DNA of 64,000 nt from Halobacterium hubeiense. GTDB taxonomy: Archaea; Halobacteriota; Halobacteria; Halobacteriales; Halobacteriaceae. Below are positions 43,927-52,347 of the stretch, one piece after another. Below the pieces are notes generated by a model, which ran no database searches, was not told the origin of the DNA, and saw only the letters and a list, made by a program, of their open reading frames with translations. Location of the stretch: positions 1 through 64,000 of the forward strand of contig NZ_LN831303.1 of assembly GCF_001488575.1 (NCBI RefSeq), written 5' to 3'. Within the stretch, counting starts at the first letter, position 1; each line of letters begins with the position of its first letter. Made by a program: the position numbers and the translations under genes.

Positions 43927-44733
43927 ATGGTAGAAGCTACCATAGACGTGGTCCACCGCGGCGGACTGCAGTGCGACCTCAACTACCTGATTCAGGGGAA
44001 CACGCTCGGGAGCCACGACGAGCCCGACCCATCCACCGACTACGAGGAGATTCCGGTGTGGAACCTCGTCATCGACCACCCCGAAGCGACGATTCTGTGG
44101 GACACCGGCAACCACGAGGACGCCCTCGACGGCCACTGGCCGGAGGGCCTCAAGCAGGCGTTCTACCCCCACGACGTGCGCGACCACACGCTCGAAGGCG
44201 ACCTCGAAGACGCCGGCTACAGTCTCGACGACATCGACGCCGTCGTCCAGACCCACTTGCATCTGGACCACGCCGGCGGCCTCCACCACTTCGACGGCAC
44301 CGACGTCCCCGTCTACGTCCACGAGAGGGAACTCAAGTTCGCGTACTACTCCGAGAAAACCGACAAGGGAAGTGGCGCGTACATCCTCGAGGACTTCGAC
44401 CACGACCTGAACTGGCAGGTCGTCCACCAAGACCGCGAAACTCACTTCGAGGACATCGAGTTCATCCGGCTTCCCGGACACACGCCCGGGCTTATGGGGA
44501 CGATCGTTCACCTCGACGGCCACGGCACGCTGGTGTTCGCGGGCGACGAAATCTACCAGTCGGAGAACTACGAGGACGAAGTGCCGCTGGGCGCCGGCCT
44601 GCTCTGGGGGAATCAGGCGTGGTTCGAGAGCCTCCAGACGCTGAAAGAACTCGAACGCACCCACGACGCCGAAATCGTCTACGGCCACGACCCCGACCAG
44701 TTCGACGACATCCGCTCGGGGTGGTCCTCGTGA
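43927..44733 (+). CDS. MBL-fold lactonase (AttM/BlcC/AiiA-like), probable gamma-lactonase
   Basis: 268 aa metallo-beta-lactamase fold hydrolase of the N-acyl homoserine lactonase / gamma-butyrolactonase group. The dinuclear zinc motif is THLHLDHAGG; later ligands are His in RLPGHTPGLM, Asp in VFAGDEIYQ and His in IVYGHDPDQFD. The N-terminus (VEATIDVVHRGGLQCDLNYL) and the insertion after DTGNHED resemble AttM-type lactonases. First gene of a three-gene operon. Its TGA overlaps the GTG of the iron alcohol dehydrogenase. The likely reaction is gamma-butyrolactone to 4-hydroxybutyrate, judged from the two following enzymes. Acyl-homoserine-lactone hydrolysis is the main alternative. Confidence 0.83.
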   Translation: MVEATIDVVHRGGLQCDLNYLIQGNTLGSHDEPDPSTDYEEIPVWNLVIDHPEATILWDTGNHEDALDGHWPEGLKQAFYPHDVRDHTLEGDLEDAGYSLDDIDAVVQTHLHLDHAGGLHHFDGTDVPVYVHERELKFAYYSEKTDKGSGAYILEDFDHDLNWQVVHQDRETHFEDIEFIRLPGHTPGLMGTIVHLDGHGTLVFAGDEIYQSENYEDEVPLGAGLLWGNQAWFESLQTLKELERTHDAEIVYGHDPDQFDDIRSGWSS

Positions 44734-46043
44734 GCTACGACCGCTCGGTCTCCGCCAGCGACCGCGAGCTCGCACCGGAGACCATCTGGCACATCGACAT
44801 GCCGGAAATCAGATTCGGGCGGGACGCAACCGACGAGCTCGCCTTCCAGTTGCGCGACCTCGGCGTCGAAGGCGCAGCCACTGGACTCGTCATCACCGAC
44901 GACGGAGTCGCCGACGCCGGCCACGCCGACCGCGTCGTCGCTCACCTCGAAGCCGCCGGCCTCGACATCGACATCTACGCCGACTCGGAGCGCGAACCCT
45001 CCATCGGCGCCATCGAGGACTGCCTCTCGTTCGTCCGCGACCAGACCGACGACGGCTACGACTTCTACGTCGGGCTCGGCGGCGGGAGCTGCATGGACAC
45101 CGCGAAGGCCACTCGCGCGATCATCGCTAACGGCGGCAGCCCCCTCGACTACGTCGCCGAACCGACGGGCGACGGCCAGACGCTCACCGAATCCGGCCCG
45201 CCGCTGGTGCTGTTGCCAACCACGGCCGGCACCGGCGCCGAGATCTCCCCGGTCGCGATTCTCTCGGTCCCCGAGAAGGAGATCAAGGAAGCGATTTCGA
45301 GCAACCACGTCCGGGCCGACGCCGCCGTTCTGGACCCGACACTGACCACGACGCTCCCGCCGGACCTCACCGCGCGGACGGCGATGGACGCGCTCGGCCA
45401 CGCCATCGAGGGGTACACAACCCACGAGTACGACTCGCTGTTGCGCGCGAGCGACCCGGGCGAGCGCCCGGTGTACGCCGGGCGAACCCAGCTCACCGAG
45501 ATGTTCTCCGAGAAGGCGATCCGTCTCCTCTCGGGGAGCGTCCGCACCGCCGTCCACAACGGCGACGACCTCGACGCCCGCGAGGACATGCTGCTAGGGG
45601 CGCTGTTCGGCGCCATCTCCGGGCTCACCGCGGGCGCCAGCCTCTGTCACGCGATGGCGTACCCCGTCGGCAACAAGTATCACACGTTCCACGGCGAGAC
45701 CATCGCCGTCCTCACGCCCGCGAGCACCATCGACTACAATTCGGCCAGCGACCCCGCGCGGTTCGCCGAGGTCGCCGAAATCTTCGGCGTCGATACCACG
45801 GGACTGACGGACCGCGAGGCCGCCGACGCGCTCAAGCGGGCGTACATTCAACTCCAGCGGGATCTGGGCGTTCTTCCGAGCGGCCTCAGCGAACTCGCCG
45901 GCATCACCGAGGACGACGTCGACTGGCTCGCCCAGCAGACCGTCGACACGCAGGAACGCCTCCTGCGGTGCAACCCCCGGCCGGTGACCAGCGACGACGT
46001 CGCGGCCGTGTTCCGGGACGCGCTGCACAACTGGGAAGAATGA
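44730..46043 (+). CDS. Iron-type alcohol dehydrogenase, 4-hydroxybutyrate dehydrogenase / HOT-like
   Basis: 437 aa group III (iron) alcohol dehydrogenase. NAD-binding GLGGGSCMDTAKA at about 115-127, LLPTTAGTGAEISP, and metal His in ALGHAIEGYT and in SLCHAMAYP and HTFHGE. The extended segment YTTHEYDSLLRASDP followed by RPVYAGRTQLTEMFS and VRTAVHNGDDLDAR is like the hydroxyacid-oxoacid transhydrogenase (ADHFE1) branch, which oxidises 4-hydroxybutyrate to succinate semialdehyde. The GTG at 44730 overlaps the lactonase stop (GTGA), and the 3' end overlaps the aldehyde dehydrogenase ATG (ATGA). Product naming by context; 4-hydroxybutyrate is the best candidate. Confidence 0.88.
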   Translation: MSYDRSVSASDRELAPETIWHIDMPEIRFGRDATDELAFQLRDLGVEGAATGLVITDDGVADAGHADRVVAHLEAAGLDIDIYADSEREPSIGAIEDCLSFVRDQTDDGYDFYVGLGGGSCMDTAKATRAIIANGGSPLDYVAEPTGDGQTLTESGPPLVLLPTTAGTGAEISPVAILSVPEKEIKEAISSNHVRADAAVLDPTLTTTLPPDLTARTAMDALGHAIEGYTTHEYDSLLRASDPGERPVYAGRTQLTEMFSEKAIRLLSGSVRTAVHNGDDLDAREDMLLGALFGAISGLTAGASLCHAMAYPVGNKYHTFHGETIAVLTPASTIDYNSASDPARFAEVAEIFGVDTTGLTDREAADALKRAYIQLQRDLGVLPSGLSELAGITEDDVDWLAQQTVDTQERLLRCNPRPVTSDDVAAVFRDALHNWEE

Positions 46044-47425
46044 CCGACGCGACAGGACCGGACATGGACGCCGTCAATCCCGCGACGGGCGAACGCATCG
46101 CGACCTACGAGGCGGACTCACAGGCGGACGTGGAGGCGGCGCTGGCGCGCGCCGACGACGCGTTCGAGGCGTGGCGCGAGCGGCCGCTGCGCGAGCGCGA
46201 GGAACTGCTCGCGGTGGCCGGCGACGTGCTCCGCGAGAACGAACGCGAGTACGCACGGCTGATGACCGAGGAGATGGGGAAGCCGATTTCGCAGGCGGTC
46301 TCGGAGGTCGAGAAGTGCGCGTGGGTCTGCGACCACTACGCCGAGCATGCCAGCGCATACCTCCAGCCGGAGGGCCACCCGAGCCCGCCGGGTGCGGACG
46401 TGCAGACGGTGTACGAGCCGCTCGGCCCGGTGCTGGCGGTGATGCCGTGGAACTTCCCGTTCTGGCAGGTGTTCCGGTTCGCGGCGCCGTACCTCACCGC
46501 GGGCAACGTCGGCCTGCTCAAGCACGCCTCGAACGTCCCCGGCTGCGCGCGGGCCATCGCGGACGTGTTCGAGGAGGCGGGCTACCCCGACGGCGTGTTC
46601 CAGACGCTCCTCGTCGGTTCGGACGCCGTCGACGACGTGCTCGCCGACGACCGCGTGCGGGCGGCGACACTCACTGGCAGCGGGCCGGCGGGCCGCGCGG
46701 TCGCGTCGACGGCCGGCCAGGAACTGAAGAAGACAGTGCTGGAACTCGGCGGCAGCGACCCGTTCGTCGTCCTCGACGACGCCGACCTCGACGAGGCGGC
46801 CGAGACCGGGGCGTGGGCGCGCAACCTCAACGGCGGCCAGTCCTGCATCGCCGCGAAGCGCTTCGTCGTCCACGCGGACGTCTACGACGAGTTCGTCGAG
46901 CGGTTCGTCGACGAGGTGGATTCGCTGACCGTCGGCGACCCCACCGACGAGGAGACCGAGGTCGGCCCGCAGGCGAGCGCGGACCTGCTGGCGGACCTCC
47001 ACGAGCAAGTGCGGGCGTCCGTCGAGGCGGGCGCGACCGTCCTCACCGGCGGCGAGCCGATGGACCGCGAGGGCGCGTTCTACCCGCCGACGGTGCTCGC
47101 GGACGTCCCCGAGGGGTGTCCCGCCGACAGCGAGGAGCTGTTCGGCCCCGTCGCCGCCGTCTTCGAGGTCGACGACGAGGCCGAGGCAGTCGAGAAGGCC
47201 AACGACACCGCGTTCGGGCTGGGGGCGAGCGTCTGGACCGCGGACCGCGAGCGCGGCCGCCGCGTCGCCCGCGACATCGACGCCGGCTGCACGTACGTCA
47301 ACCAACTGGTGAAGTCCGACCCGCGCGTGCCGTTCGGCGGCGTCGGCGTCTCCGGGTACGGCCGCGAACTCTCCGAGCCCGGCATCAAGGAGTTCGTCAA
47401 CCGCAAGACCCTCTGGGTCGAATAA
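46040..47425 (+). CDS. Succinate-semialdehyde dehydrogenase family aldehyde dehydrogenase
   Basis: 461 aa NAD(P)-dependent aldehyde dehydrogenase of the GabD/SSADH group. Catalytic Asn in MPWNFPFWQ, Glu in VLELGGSDP, nucleophile Cys in NGGQSCIAAKRF; C-terminal GRELSEPGIKEFVNRKTLWV is typical of the SSADH subgroup. The ATG at 46040 (MTDATGPDMDAVNPATG) overlaps the upstream TGA. Third and last gene of the lactonase operon, it would oxidise succinate semialdehyde to succinate for the TCA cycle. A fragment resembling its 3' end recurs at 47914-47981. It is unlike the XacF-like enzyme, which has the motif GQSCTACS. Confidence 0.9.
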   Translation: MTDATGPDMDAVNPATGERIATYEADSQADVEAALARADDAFEAWRERPLREREELLAVAGDVLRENEREYARLMTEEMGKPISQAVSEVEKCAWVCDHYAEHASAYLQPEGHPSPPGADVQTVYEPLGPVLAVMPWNFPFWQVFRFAAPYLTAGNVGLLKHASNVPGCARAIADVFEEAGYPDGVFQTLLVGSDAVDDVLADDRVRAATLTGSGPAGRAVASTAGQELKKTVLELGGSDPFVVLDDADLDEAAETGAWARNLNGGQSCIAAKRFVVHADVYDEFVERFVDEVDSLTVGDPTDEETEVGPQASADLLADLHEQVRASVEAGATVLTGGEPMDREGAFYPPTVLADVPEGCPADSEELFGPVAAVFEVDDEAEAVEKANDTAFGLGASVWTADRERGRRVARDIDAGCTYVNQLVKSDPRVPFGGVGVSGYGRELSEPGIKEFVNRKTLWVE

Positions 47426-47613
47426 TAGGGCGTCTGTCGGTTCGACCGCTGTCGATAGCGAAGGCGGTCGTTCCGAACACGTTTCGGCCGACCGCGCTTC
47501 GAGAACGCTCTCAGAGACTGAGAGCGTGTCACCCGCATTTTACAGGCGGTCTAGGAGAATGCCCCGAGGCTTGACCCCGAGGCTATTCACGTCTGGAACT
47601 GTTGGTGTGGCGT

Positions 47614-47835
47614 ATGGTGAACCGCCCTGCCCGAGCGTACGGCGCCCTCCTCGTCGTCGTCGCGGCCGTGGTCAGCGGAGCCATCATCGTCTCCGGGTTC
47701 GTCGCAATCGAACTCGTCCTCGACACCGTCACCGTCTGGGGATACATGGCGGCGGTCGCCGTAATGGTCGTCTGCGCGGTCGTCAGTTGGCTGACTGACC
47801 TCCCCGGCATCCTCACGGCCGAGTTCGGCGGGTGA
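47614..47835 (+). CDS. Small two-helix membrane protein, function unknown
   Basis: 73 aa starting MVNRPARAYGALL, with two hydrophobic segments (about 8-33 and 43-62) and a short acidic tail. No known family signature is obvious. The GTG at 47602 is an alternative start. It follows the lactonase operon by 188 bp but is not necessarily part of it. The gap downstream carries the aldehyde dehydrogenase 3' remnant. Confidence 0.6.
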   Translation: MVNRPARAYGALLVVVAAVVSGAIIVSGFVAIELVLDTVTVWGYMAAVAVMVVCAVVSWLTDLPGILTAEFGG

Positions 47836-47913
47836 CCGGAGAAAGCGCGGTGGCTCCCGCCAATGTGTAGCTTCCTGCTGTTCCCACCGCAAACCACCGG
47901 CGTCAGTCATCTG

Positions 47914-47981
47914 CATCTCCGGGTACGACTGCGAAGTCTCCCGGCATCGACGAGTTCGTCAACCGCAAGACCCTCTGGGTG
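47914..47981 (+). pseudogene. 3'-end remnant of an aldehyde dehydrogenase gene
   Basis: The DNA reads CATCTCCGGGTACG, then a small deletion, then CCGGCATC followed by a near-identical copy of the last about 35 nt of the SSADH gene at 47380-47422. The peptide is PGIDEFVNRKTLWVEES versus PGIKEFVNRKTLWVE. The match is too long to be chance. It is the tail of a lost second copy, or a recombination footprint. Confidence 0.75.
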
Positions 47982-48123
47982 GAGGAGTCCGCGAGCGGGC
48001 GCGGTTTCGACGGACGGACCAGAAACCGTTTCTCCCGGCCCCGTCTAGGTCATCGTATCCTGACGGTTCGCGTCCGACCGCGTGGTTCGGGCGGCGGCGC
48101 GGCCGGCGACCACTCACTCCACT

Positions 48124-48636
48124 ATGCCACCCACTCGCGCCACAATCACGGAGTCCATCGAGGCCCACCCCGGCCTCCACTTCAACGAACTCGTTCGGCG
48201 ACTCGAACTCGCGCCGGGCCAACTCCAGTACCACATCCGGGAACTCCAATCGACGGAGGACGTGATTGCGGAGTCCGTCTACGGGAAAACACACTACTTC
48301 CCCCCGGAGTACGACGACTGGGAGCGGACCGCGCTGGCGCTGCTCCGCCGGGAGACCGCCGGGGAGATTGTCGCGTTGCTCCTGACAGAGGGGGAGGCGC
48401 CGCCAGCGGCCGTGGCGGACGACCTCGGCATCGCTCGCAGTACCCTGGAGTGGCACTTGGACCGCCTCGTCGACTGCGGACTGGTCGAGAAACAGCGCGA
48501 CGTCTCGAACCGCGTGACCCTGACCGTTCGGAACGCCGACCGGACGGTCGAGTTACTGCGCGAAGCGGACCCGACGCTCGGCGAACGGATGGTCGACAGG
48601 TTCACGCGGCTGGTCGACAACCTCCTCGACGGGTGA
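48124..48636 (+). CDS. Winged-helix transcriptional regulator with two HTH modules
   Basis: 170 aa. First wing at about 5-60 (HFNELVRRLELAPGQLQYHI, the recognition helix of an ArsR/MarR-like HTH), second at about 78-130 (VADDLGIARSTLEWHLDRLV). The C-terminal tail is Arg/Asp-rich. Tandem winged helices of this type are common in haloarchaeal regulators. It starts at the ATG 48124 and ends 6 bp before a small membrane protein gene, so the two are probably cotranscribed. The nosLDFY block begins 0.4 kb further on, making copper or nitrous-oxide-related control a possibility. Confidence 0.8.
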   Translation: MPPTRATITESIEAHPGLHFNELVRRLELAPGQLQYHIRELQSTEDVIAESVYGKTHYFPPEYDDWERTALALLRRETAGEIVALLLTEGEAPPAAVADDLGIARSTLEWHLDRLVDCGLVEKQRDVSNRVTLTVRNADRTVELLREADPTLGERMVDRFTRLVDNLLDG

Positions 48637-48642
48637 GCTTCG

Positions 48643-48945
48643 ATGACGCAGTGGATTCCGAGTCGGTACTGGCCGGTGCTCGTGGTGGTGTTGTCGCTGG
48701 CGACGGTGGGGACCGTCGTCTTGTTCGGCGTCGGCTTGAGTGCGTACGTGCAGCGGCGCTCTCGCCGGTATCTACTCGTTGCGGGCGTGTTGGCGTTGCT
48801 CGTCGGGCGGACGTTCGTCGGGATGGGGACGCTGTTCGGCGTGGTGCCGATGGGGTTGCACCACTTAATCGCGCACTCGATTGATTTCCTGACCGCGGCG
48901 ACGCTGCTGTACCTGGTGTACCAGTCGCCGGAGGACGCCTCGTAG
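48643..48945 (+). CDS. Small membrane protein linked to the HTH regulator
   Basis: 100 aa with three hydrophobic segments (about 10-33, 42-62, 68-92) and an Arg-rich loop (VQRRSRRYL). It resembles the family of about 95-aa haloarchaeal membrane proteins found next to two-wing HTH genes (DUF7521-like; name not certain). The start ATG lies 6 bp after the regulator stop. Perhaps a membrane partner or sensor for the regulator. No function proven. Confidence 0.7.
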   Translation: MTQWIPSRYWPVLVVVLSLATVGTVVLFGVGLSAYVQRRSRRYLLVAGVLALLVGRTFVGMGTLFGVVPMGLHHLIAHSIDFLTAATLLYLVYQSPEDAS

Positions 48946-49053
48946 CTGTTCTGGTTCGTTCCTCGAACCGATTCGAGTATTGTACCAGTGCCACTATACT
49001 ATCTGCGGAGCCACGAGCAAACGACGCCGAGTCCCCCACGACGCCTCTCACTC

Positions 49054-49686
49054 ATGGCTCCACACTCATCTGACGAACGCCCCTCGACCCACGAATCCCA
49101 CGCACAGACACCAACTCCAGCGGGCGGGCTGCCGGTCACGCGACGGCAGTTCGTCGGCGGCGCTACCACCGCCGTCGCGGCCGGCCTCGCGGGCTGTCTC
49201 GGTGGCGGCGGCACGGACGACGCGCCGGCCCCGGTCACGATTCCCGACGGCGCCACCTGCGACGTCTGCGGCATGGCAATTACACAGCAACCCGGCCCGA
49301 CGGCCGAGATTTTCTACGCGAACGCACGCCCTAGCGACCACGAAAATCCCGCTCGCTTCGACAGCGTGTGGGAGGCGTTCCAGTTCGACTTCCGCCACGA
49401 CTGGACGCGGACGGCGTTCTACGTCACCGACTACTCGGCCGTCGACTACGACGTCCGGACCGACGGCGACCAGCAGCTGCTCTCGACACACTACGAGCGG
49501 GCAGCGTTCGTCGACGCGACCGCCGCCACCTACGTCGTCGGCTCGGCGGTCGTCGGCGCGATGGGCAAAGACCTCGTCGGGTTCGCCGAGCGCGCGGACG
49601 CCGAACGGTTCCGGGACGAGTACGGCGGCGACCTCGCCACGTTCGACGACGTGACCCCGGACCTCGTCTCGTCGCTCGGCGCGTAG
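49054..49686 (+). CDS. nosL: NosL-like copper-binding lipoprotein
   Basis: 210 aa lipoprotein. Tat signal with RR at 30-31 (VTRRQFVGGATTAVAAG) and lipobox Cys48. The mature domain has the NosL signature CDVCGM (Cys69, Cys72) and VVGSAVVGAMGKDLVGFAER. NosL delivers Cu(I) to nitrous oxide reductase in denitrifiers. The ATG at 49054 is chosen because a TATA-like element lies at 48989-49000; a longer frame from 48988 would start inside it. It is followed by nosD after one base. No nosZ is present in this window, so the copper may serve another enzyme or a nosZ elsewhere. Confidence 0.85.
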   Translation: MAPHSSDERPSTHESHAQTPTPAGGLPVTRRQFVGGATTAVAAGLAGCLGGGGTDDAPAPVTIPDGATCDVCGMAITQQPGPTAEIFYANARPSDHENPARFDSVWEAFQFDFRHDWTRTAFYVTDYSAVDYDVRTDGDQQLLSTHYERAAFVDATAATYVVGSAVVGAMGKDLVGFAERADAERFRDEYGGDLATFDDVTPDLVSSLGA

Positions 49687-49687
49687 C

Positions 49688-51610
49688 ATGCTCGGGCGAA
49701 GCCTCCCGCTGGCGCTGGTGGTCGCGCTCGTCCTACTGAGCTACTCCCTCGTCGTACCGGTCGGCGACGACGCCGTCGAGCCCGCCCGGTTCGAGAACAC
49801 GTTCGACCTCGGACTGACCGACGAGACCGTCCGCGAGGTCGAGCGACGCGGCCTGTCGATTCCCCGCGTGCAGGTCTACTACTCGAGCTACGAGTACGTC
49901 GTCGGCTTCGACACCATCGAGTCGTTCCGCCTCGAACAGCAACGAGCGGGCCACCAGCGGCAGTTCGGGCAGCCGGTCGCCATCTTCGTCTCCGACTACG
50001 CCGGCACGAACGCCTCTCTCACCGAGAACGGCTCCCTGACGGCGGCCAACCATGTCGGCCTCGTCGACGCCGAGGACGCGTTCGTCGTCGTCGGCAGCGA
50101 CGCCCGCCTCCCGAGCGGCCCGGTCGCGGTCCCGTTCGGCGAGCGGAGCGCCGCAGCGGCGTTCGCCGACGACTACGGCGGCGACGTCGTCCCGTGGTCG
50201 GGAGTCGAGGACGCCGTCACGCCCGCGCAACCGCTCACCCGTCAGAACTTCCGGGCGGCCGCGGACAACCGGTCCGCGTGGGCGGACGCGGCGGTCGCTA
50301 CCGCCCGGACGCTCCGCGACCGACCGACGTCGGTCACCGTCGGCGAAGACGCCCCGTCGCTCGCCGCCGCTGTCGACGCCGCGCCGCCGAACACGACCGT
50401 TCGCGTCCCGCCCGGAACGTATCGGACTGACGGCCTCACCGTGAACAAGTCGCTGACCATCTCCGGCGCCGGCGAAGCCACCCGGCTCCGGGGCGACGGA
50501 AACGGAACCGTCGTGCACGTCACCGCGCCGCGAGTCGCGCTCGCGGACCTCCGCATCGACGGCGTCGGCGACGTCGGGAGTCGGCGCAGCATGTTGAACG
50601 CCTCCCGGCTCGAAACCGCCGGCTGGTCGGAGAACATCGAACTCGCGTACGGCCGCGGCGACGCCGCCGTGCGCCTCGTCGATGCCACCGAATCACTGCT
50701 CACCGGCCTCCACGTCGACACGCCATCCTCGGGCATCGTCTCGCTGAACAGCACCCGCTCGGTCGTTCGCGACACGGAAGTGAACGTGACGAACGACGCC
50801 GACGACGGCTTCATGGGGCTGGTCGCGATGCACGGCCCGCTGGTCGTCGAAGACAGCCAGTTCGCGGGCGGCCGCGACGGCGTCTACACGCATCGCGCCG
50901 ACGGCGTCGTCGTCCGCGGCAACACGTTCCGGGACAGCCGATTCGGCGTCCACGAGATGTACACCTCCCGTTCGCTCGTCAGCAACAACACCGTCCGCGA
51001 CACGAAGACCGGCGTCATCATCATGACGCGACCCACCGGAACCATCGTCGTCGACAACGACGTACGCGCGTCGCAGGTCGGGCTCTCAACCGCCGGTTCG
51101 TACGCCTACTACGCCGGCAACGTCGTGACCGACAACGCCCGCGGCATCGACGTCCTCGGCTCCCAGTCCCTCGTTGAGCGCAACACGATTACTGGCAACA
51201 CCGTCGGGATTCGTAGCGGCCCCGCGCTGCCGACGAATCTCGTCACCGCGAACGACATTGTCGGCAACGACCGCGCTGTCACCGCCGACCTCGGCCCGCT
51301 CCGCGTGTGGACCGTCAACGGTAGCGGGAACTACTGGGGGCCGATGCCCGGAAGTGACGCCGACGCAGACGGCTACTACGAGCGGTCGTTCCGCCCGAGC
51401 GGCGCCGTCGACGGGCACCTCCACGACGCGCCCGGCGCGTGGACGCTCGCCCGCTCACCGGCGGTTGCACTGACTCGGAACGTCCAGGACACCGTGCCGG
51501 GGTTGCGTCCCGCGGGCGTCGTCGACACCGCGCCGCGAGTCACCCCGGTGCGGCCCGAGACGCTGGCCGCTACCCGTGGAGCGACCAACGCGACGGAGGT
51601 GACGTCGTGA
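49688..51610 (+). CDS. nosD: NosD-type parallel beta-helix protein with NosL-like N-terminal domain
   Basis: 640 aa, exported through an N-terminal membrane signal (about residues 4-22). Residues about 80-190 contain AIFVSDYAGTNAS, AFVVVGSDARLPSGPVAVPF and AAFADDYGGDVVPW, which read like a NosL-type fold but without the CxxCGM cysteines. The C-terminal about 400 residues are a beta-helix of NosD/CASH type with repeats such as SLLTGLHVDTPSSGIVSLNS and GVIIMTRPTGTIVVDNDV. NosD acts with NosF and NosY in copper-centre maturation. The TGA at 51608-51610 overlaps the nosF GTG. Confidence 0.83.
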   Translation: MLGRSLPLALVVALVLLSYSLVVPVGDDAVEPARFENTFDLGLTDETVREVERRGLSIPRVQVYYSSYEYVVGFDTIESFRLEQQRAGHQRQFGQPVAIFVSDYAGTNASLTENGSLTAANHVGLVDAEDAFVVVGSDARLPSGPVAVPFGERSAAAAFADDYGGDVVPWSGVEDAVTPAQPLTRQNFRAAADNRSAWADAAVATARTLRDRPTSVTVGEDAPSLAAAVDAAPPNTTVRVPPGTYRTDGLTVNKSLTISGAGEATRLRGDGNGTVVHVTAPRVALADLRIDGVGDVGSRRSMLNASRLETAGWSENIELAYGRGDAAVRLVDATESLLTGLHVDTPSSGIVSLNSTRSVVRDTEVNVTNDADDGFMGLVAMHGPLVVEDSQFAGGRDGVYTHRADGVVVRGNTFRDSRFGVHEMYTSRSLVSNNTVRDTKTGVIIMTRPTGTIVVDNDVRASQVGLSTAGSYAYYAGNVVTDNARGIDVLGSQSLVERNTITGNTVGIRSGPALPTNLVTANDIVGNDRAVTADLGPLRVWTVNGSGNYWGPMPGSDADADGYYERSFRPSGAVDGHLHDAPGAWTLARSPAVALTRNVQDTVPGLRPAGVVDTAPRVTPVRPETLAATRGATNATEVTS

Positions 51611-52347
51611 CCGACAATGCCAACGACGGACGGTCACTAGCGCTCAGGGACGCATCGCTGGCGTTCGGCGACGTGACTGTCCTCGACGGCGCGTCCGTCG
51701 ACCTCCGGACGGGTGCGTTCACGGCGGTAGTCGGCCCGAACGGGTCGGGGAAGACGACGCTGCTCGAACTGCTGGCGGGACTGCGACCGCTCGACGCGGG
51801 GACGGTCACCCGGCCGGCCGCTTCCGGCCGGCTCGTCGCGTACCTCCCGCAGACACCCGGCTTTCGGTCGGGGTTTTCCGCCTGCGAGACGCTGGAGTTC
51901 TACGCGGACCTCGTCGACGGTGACACTGACCCCGACAGCCTGCTCGCCGAGGTCGGCTTGGCGGATGCCGCCCAGCGCGGCGTTGACGAACTGTCCGGGG
52001 GGATGATCCGCCTCTTGGGCATCGCGGTGGCGCTGGTCGGCGACCCGCCCGTCGTCGTCCTCGACGAGCCGACCAGCGGTCTCGACCCGGACGTCGCCGA
52101 CCACATCTTCGACGTCGTCGAGGGGCTCGCCGGCGACGGCCGACTCGTCGTCACCGCGAGCCACGACTTGGCCGCCATCGAGGCGCGCGCGGATCGCGCG
52201 CTGTTCCTCTCGAACGGCGAGTTCGTCCTCGACGGCGCGCCCGAGCAGATTCTGGAGACGACCGGCGCGGAGTCGCTTCGAGCGGCGTTCGCCGCGACCG
52301 CTCGCGCAGAAGCCGGCGCTGTCGCTCGTCCCGGAGGTGGGCGGTGA
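51607..52347 (+). CDS. nosF: ABC transporter ATP-binding protein NosF
   Basis: 246 aa ATPase. Walker A GPNGSGKTT, signature ELSGGMIRLLG, Walker B PPVVVLDEPTSGLDP, and switch His in VVTASHDLAAI. The GTG at 51607 is chosen because it overlaps the nosD stop and keeps MTDNANDGRSLALRD; the longer upstream frame is nosD read out of frame. It drives the NosDFY complex with the NosY membrane protein. The next gene overlaps by one to four bases. Confidence 0.85.
   Translation: MTDNANDGRSLALRDASLAFGDVTVLDGASVDLRTGAFTAVVGPNGSGKTTLLELLAGLRPLDAGTVTRPAASGRLVAYLPQTPGFRSGFSACETLEFYADLVDGDTDPDSLLAEVGLADAAQRGVDELSGGMIRLLGIAVALVGDPPVVVLDEPTSGLDPDVADHIFDVVEGLAGDGRLVVTASHDLAAIEARADRALFLSNGEFVLDGAPEQILETTGAESLRAAFAATARAEAGAVARPGGGR

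Noticed and set aside
43927-44733. Quorum-quenching lactonase as the primary call
   Set aside because: The family allows it, but the coupled 4-hydroxybutyrate and succinate-semialdehyde enzymes make a catabolic gamma-butyrolactonase more likely.
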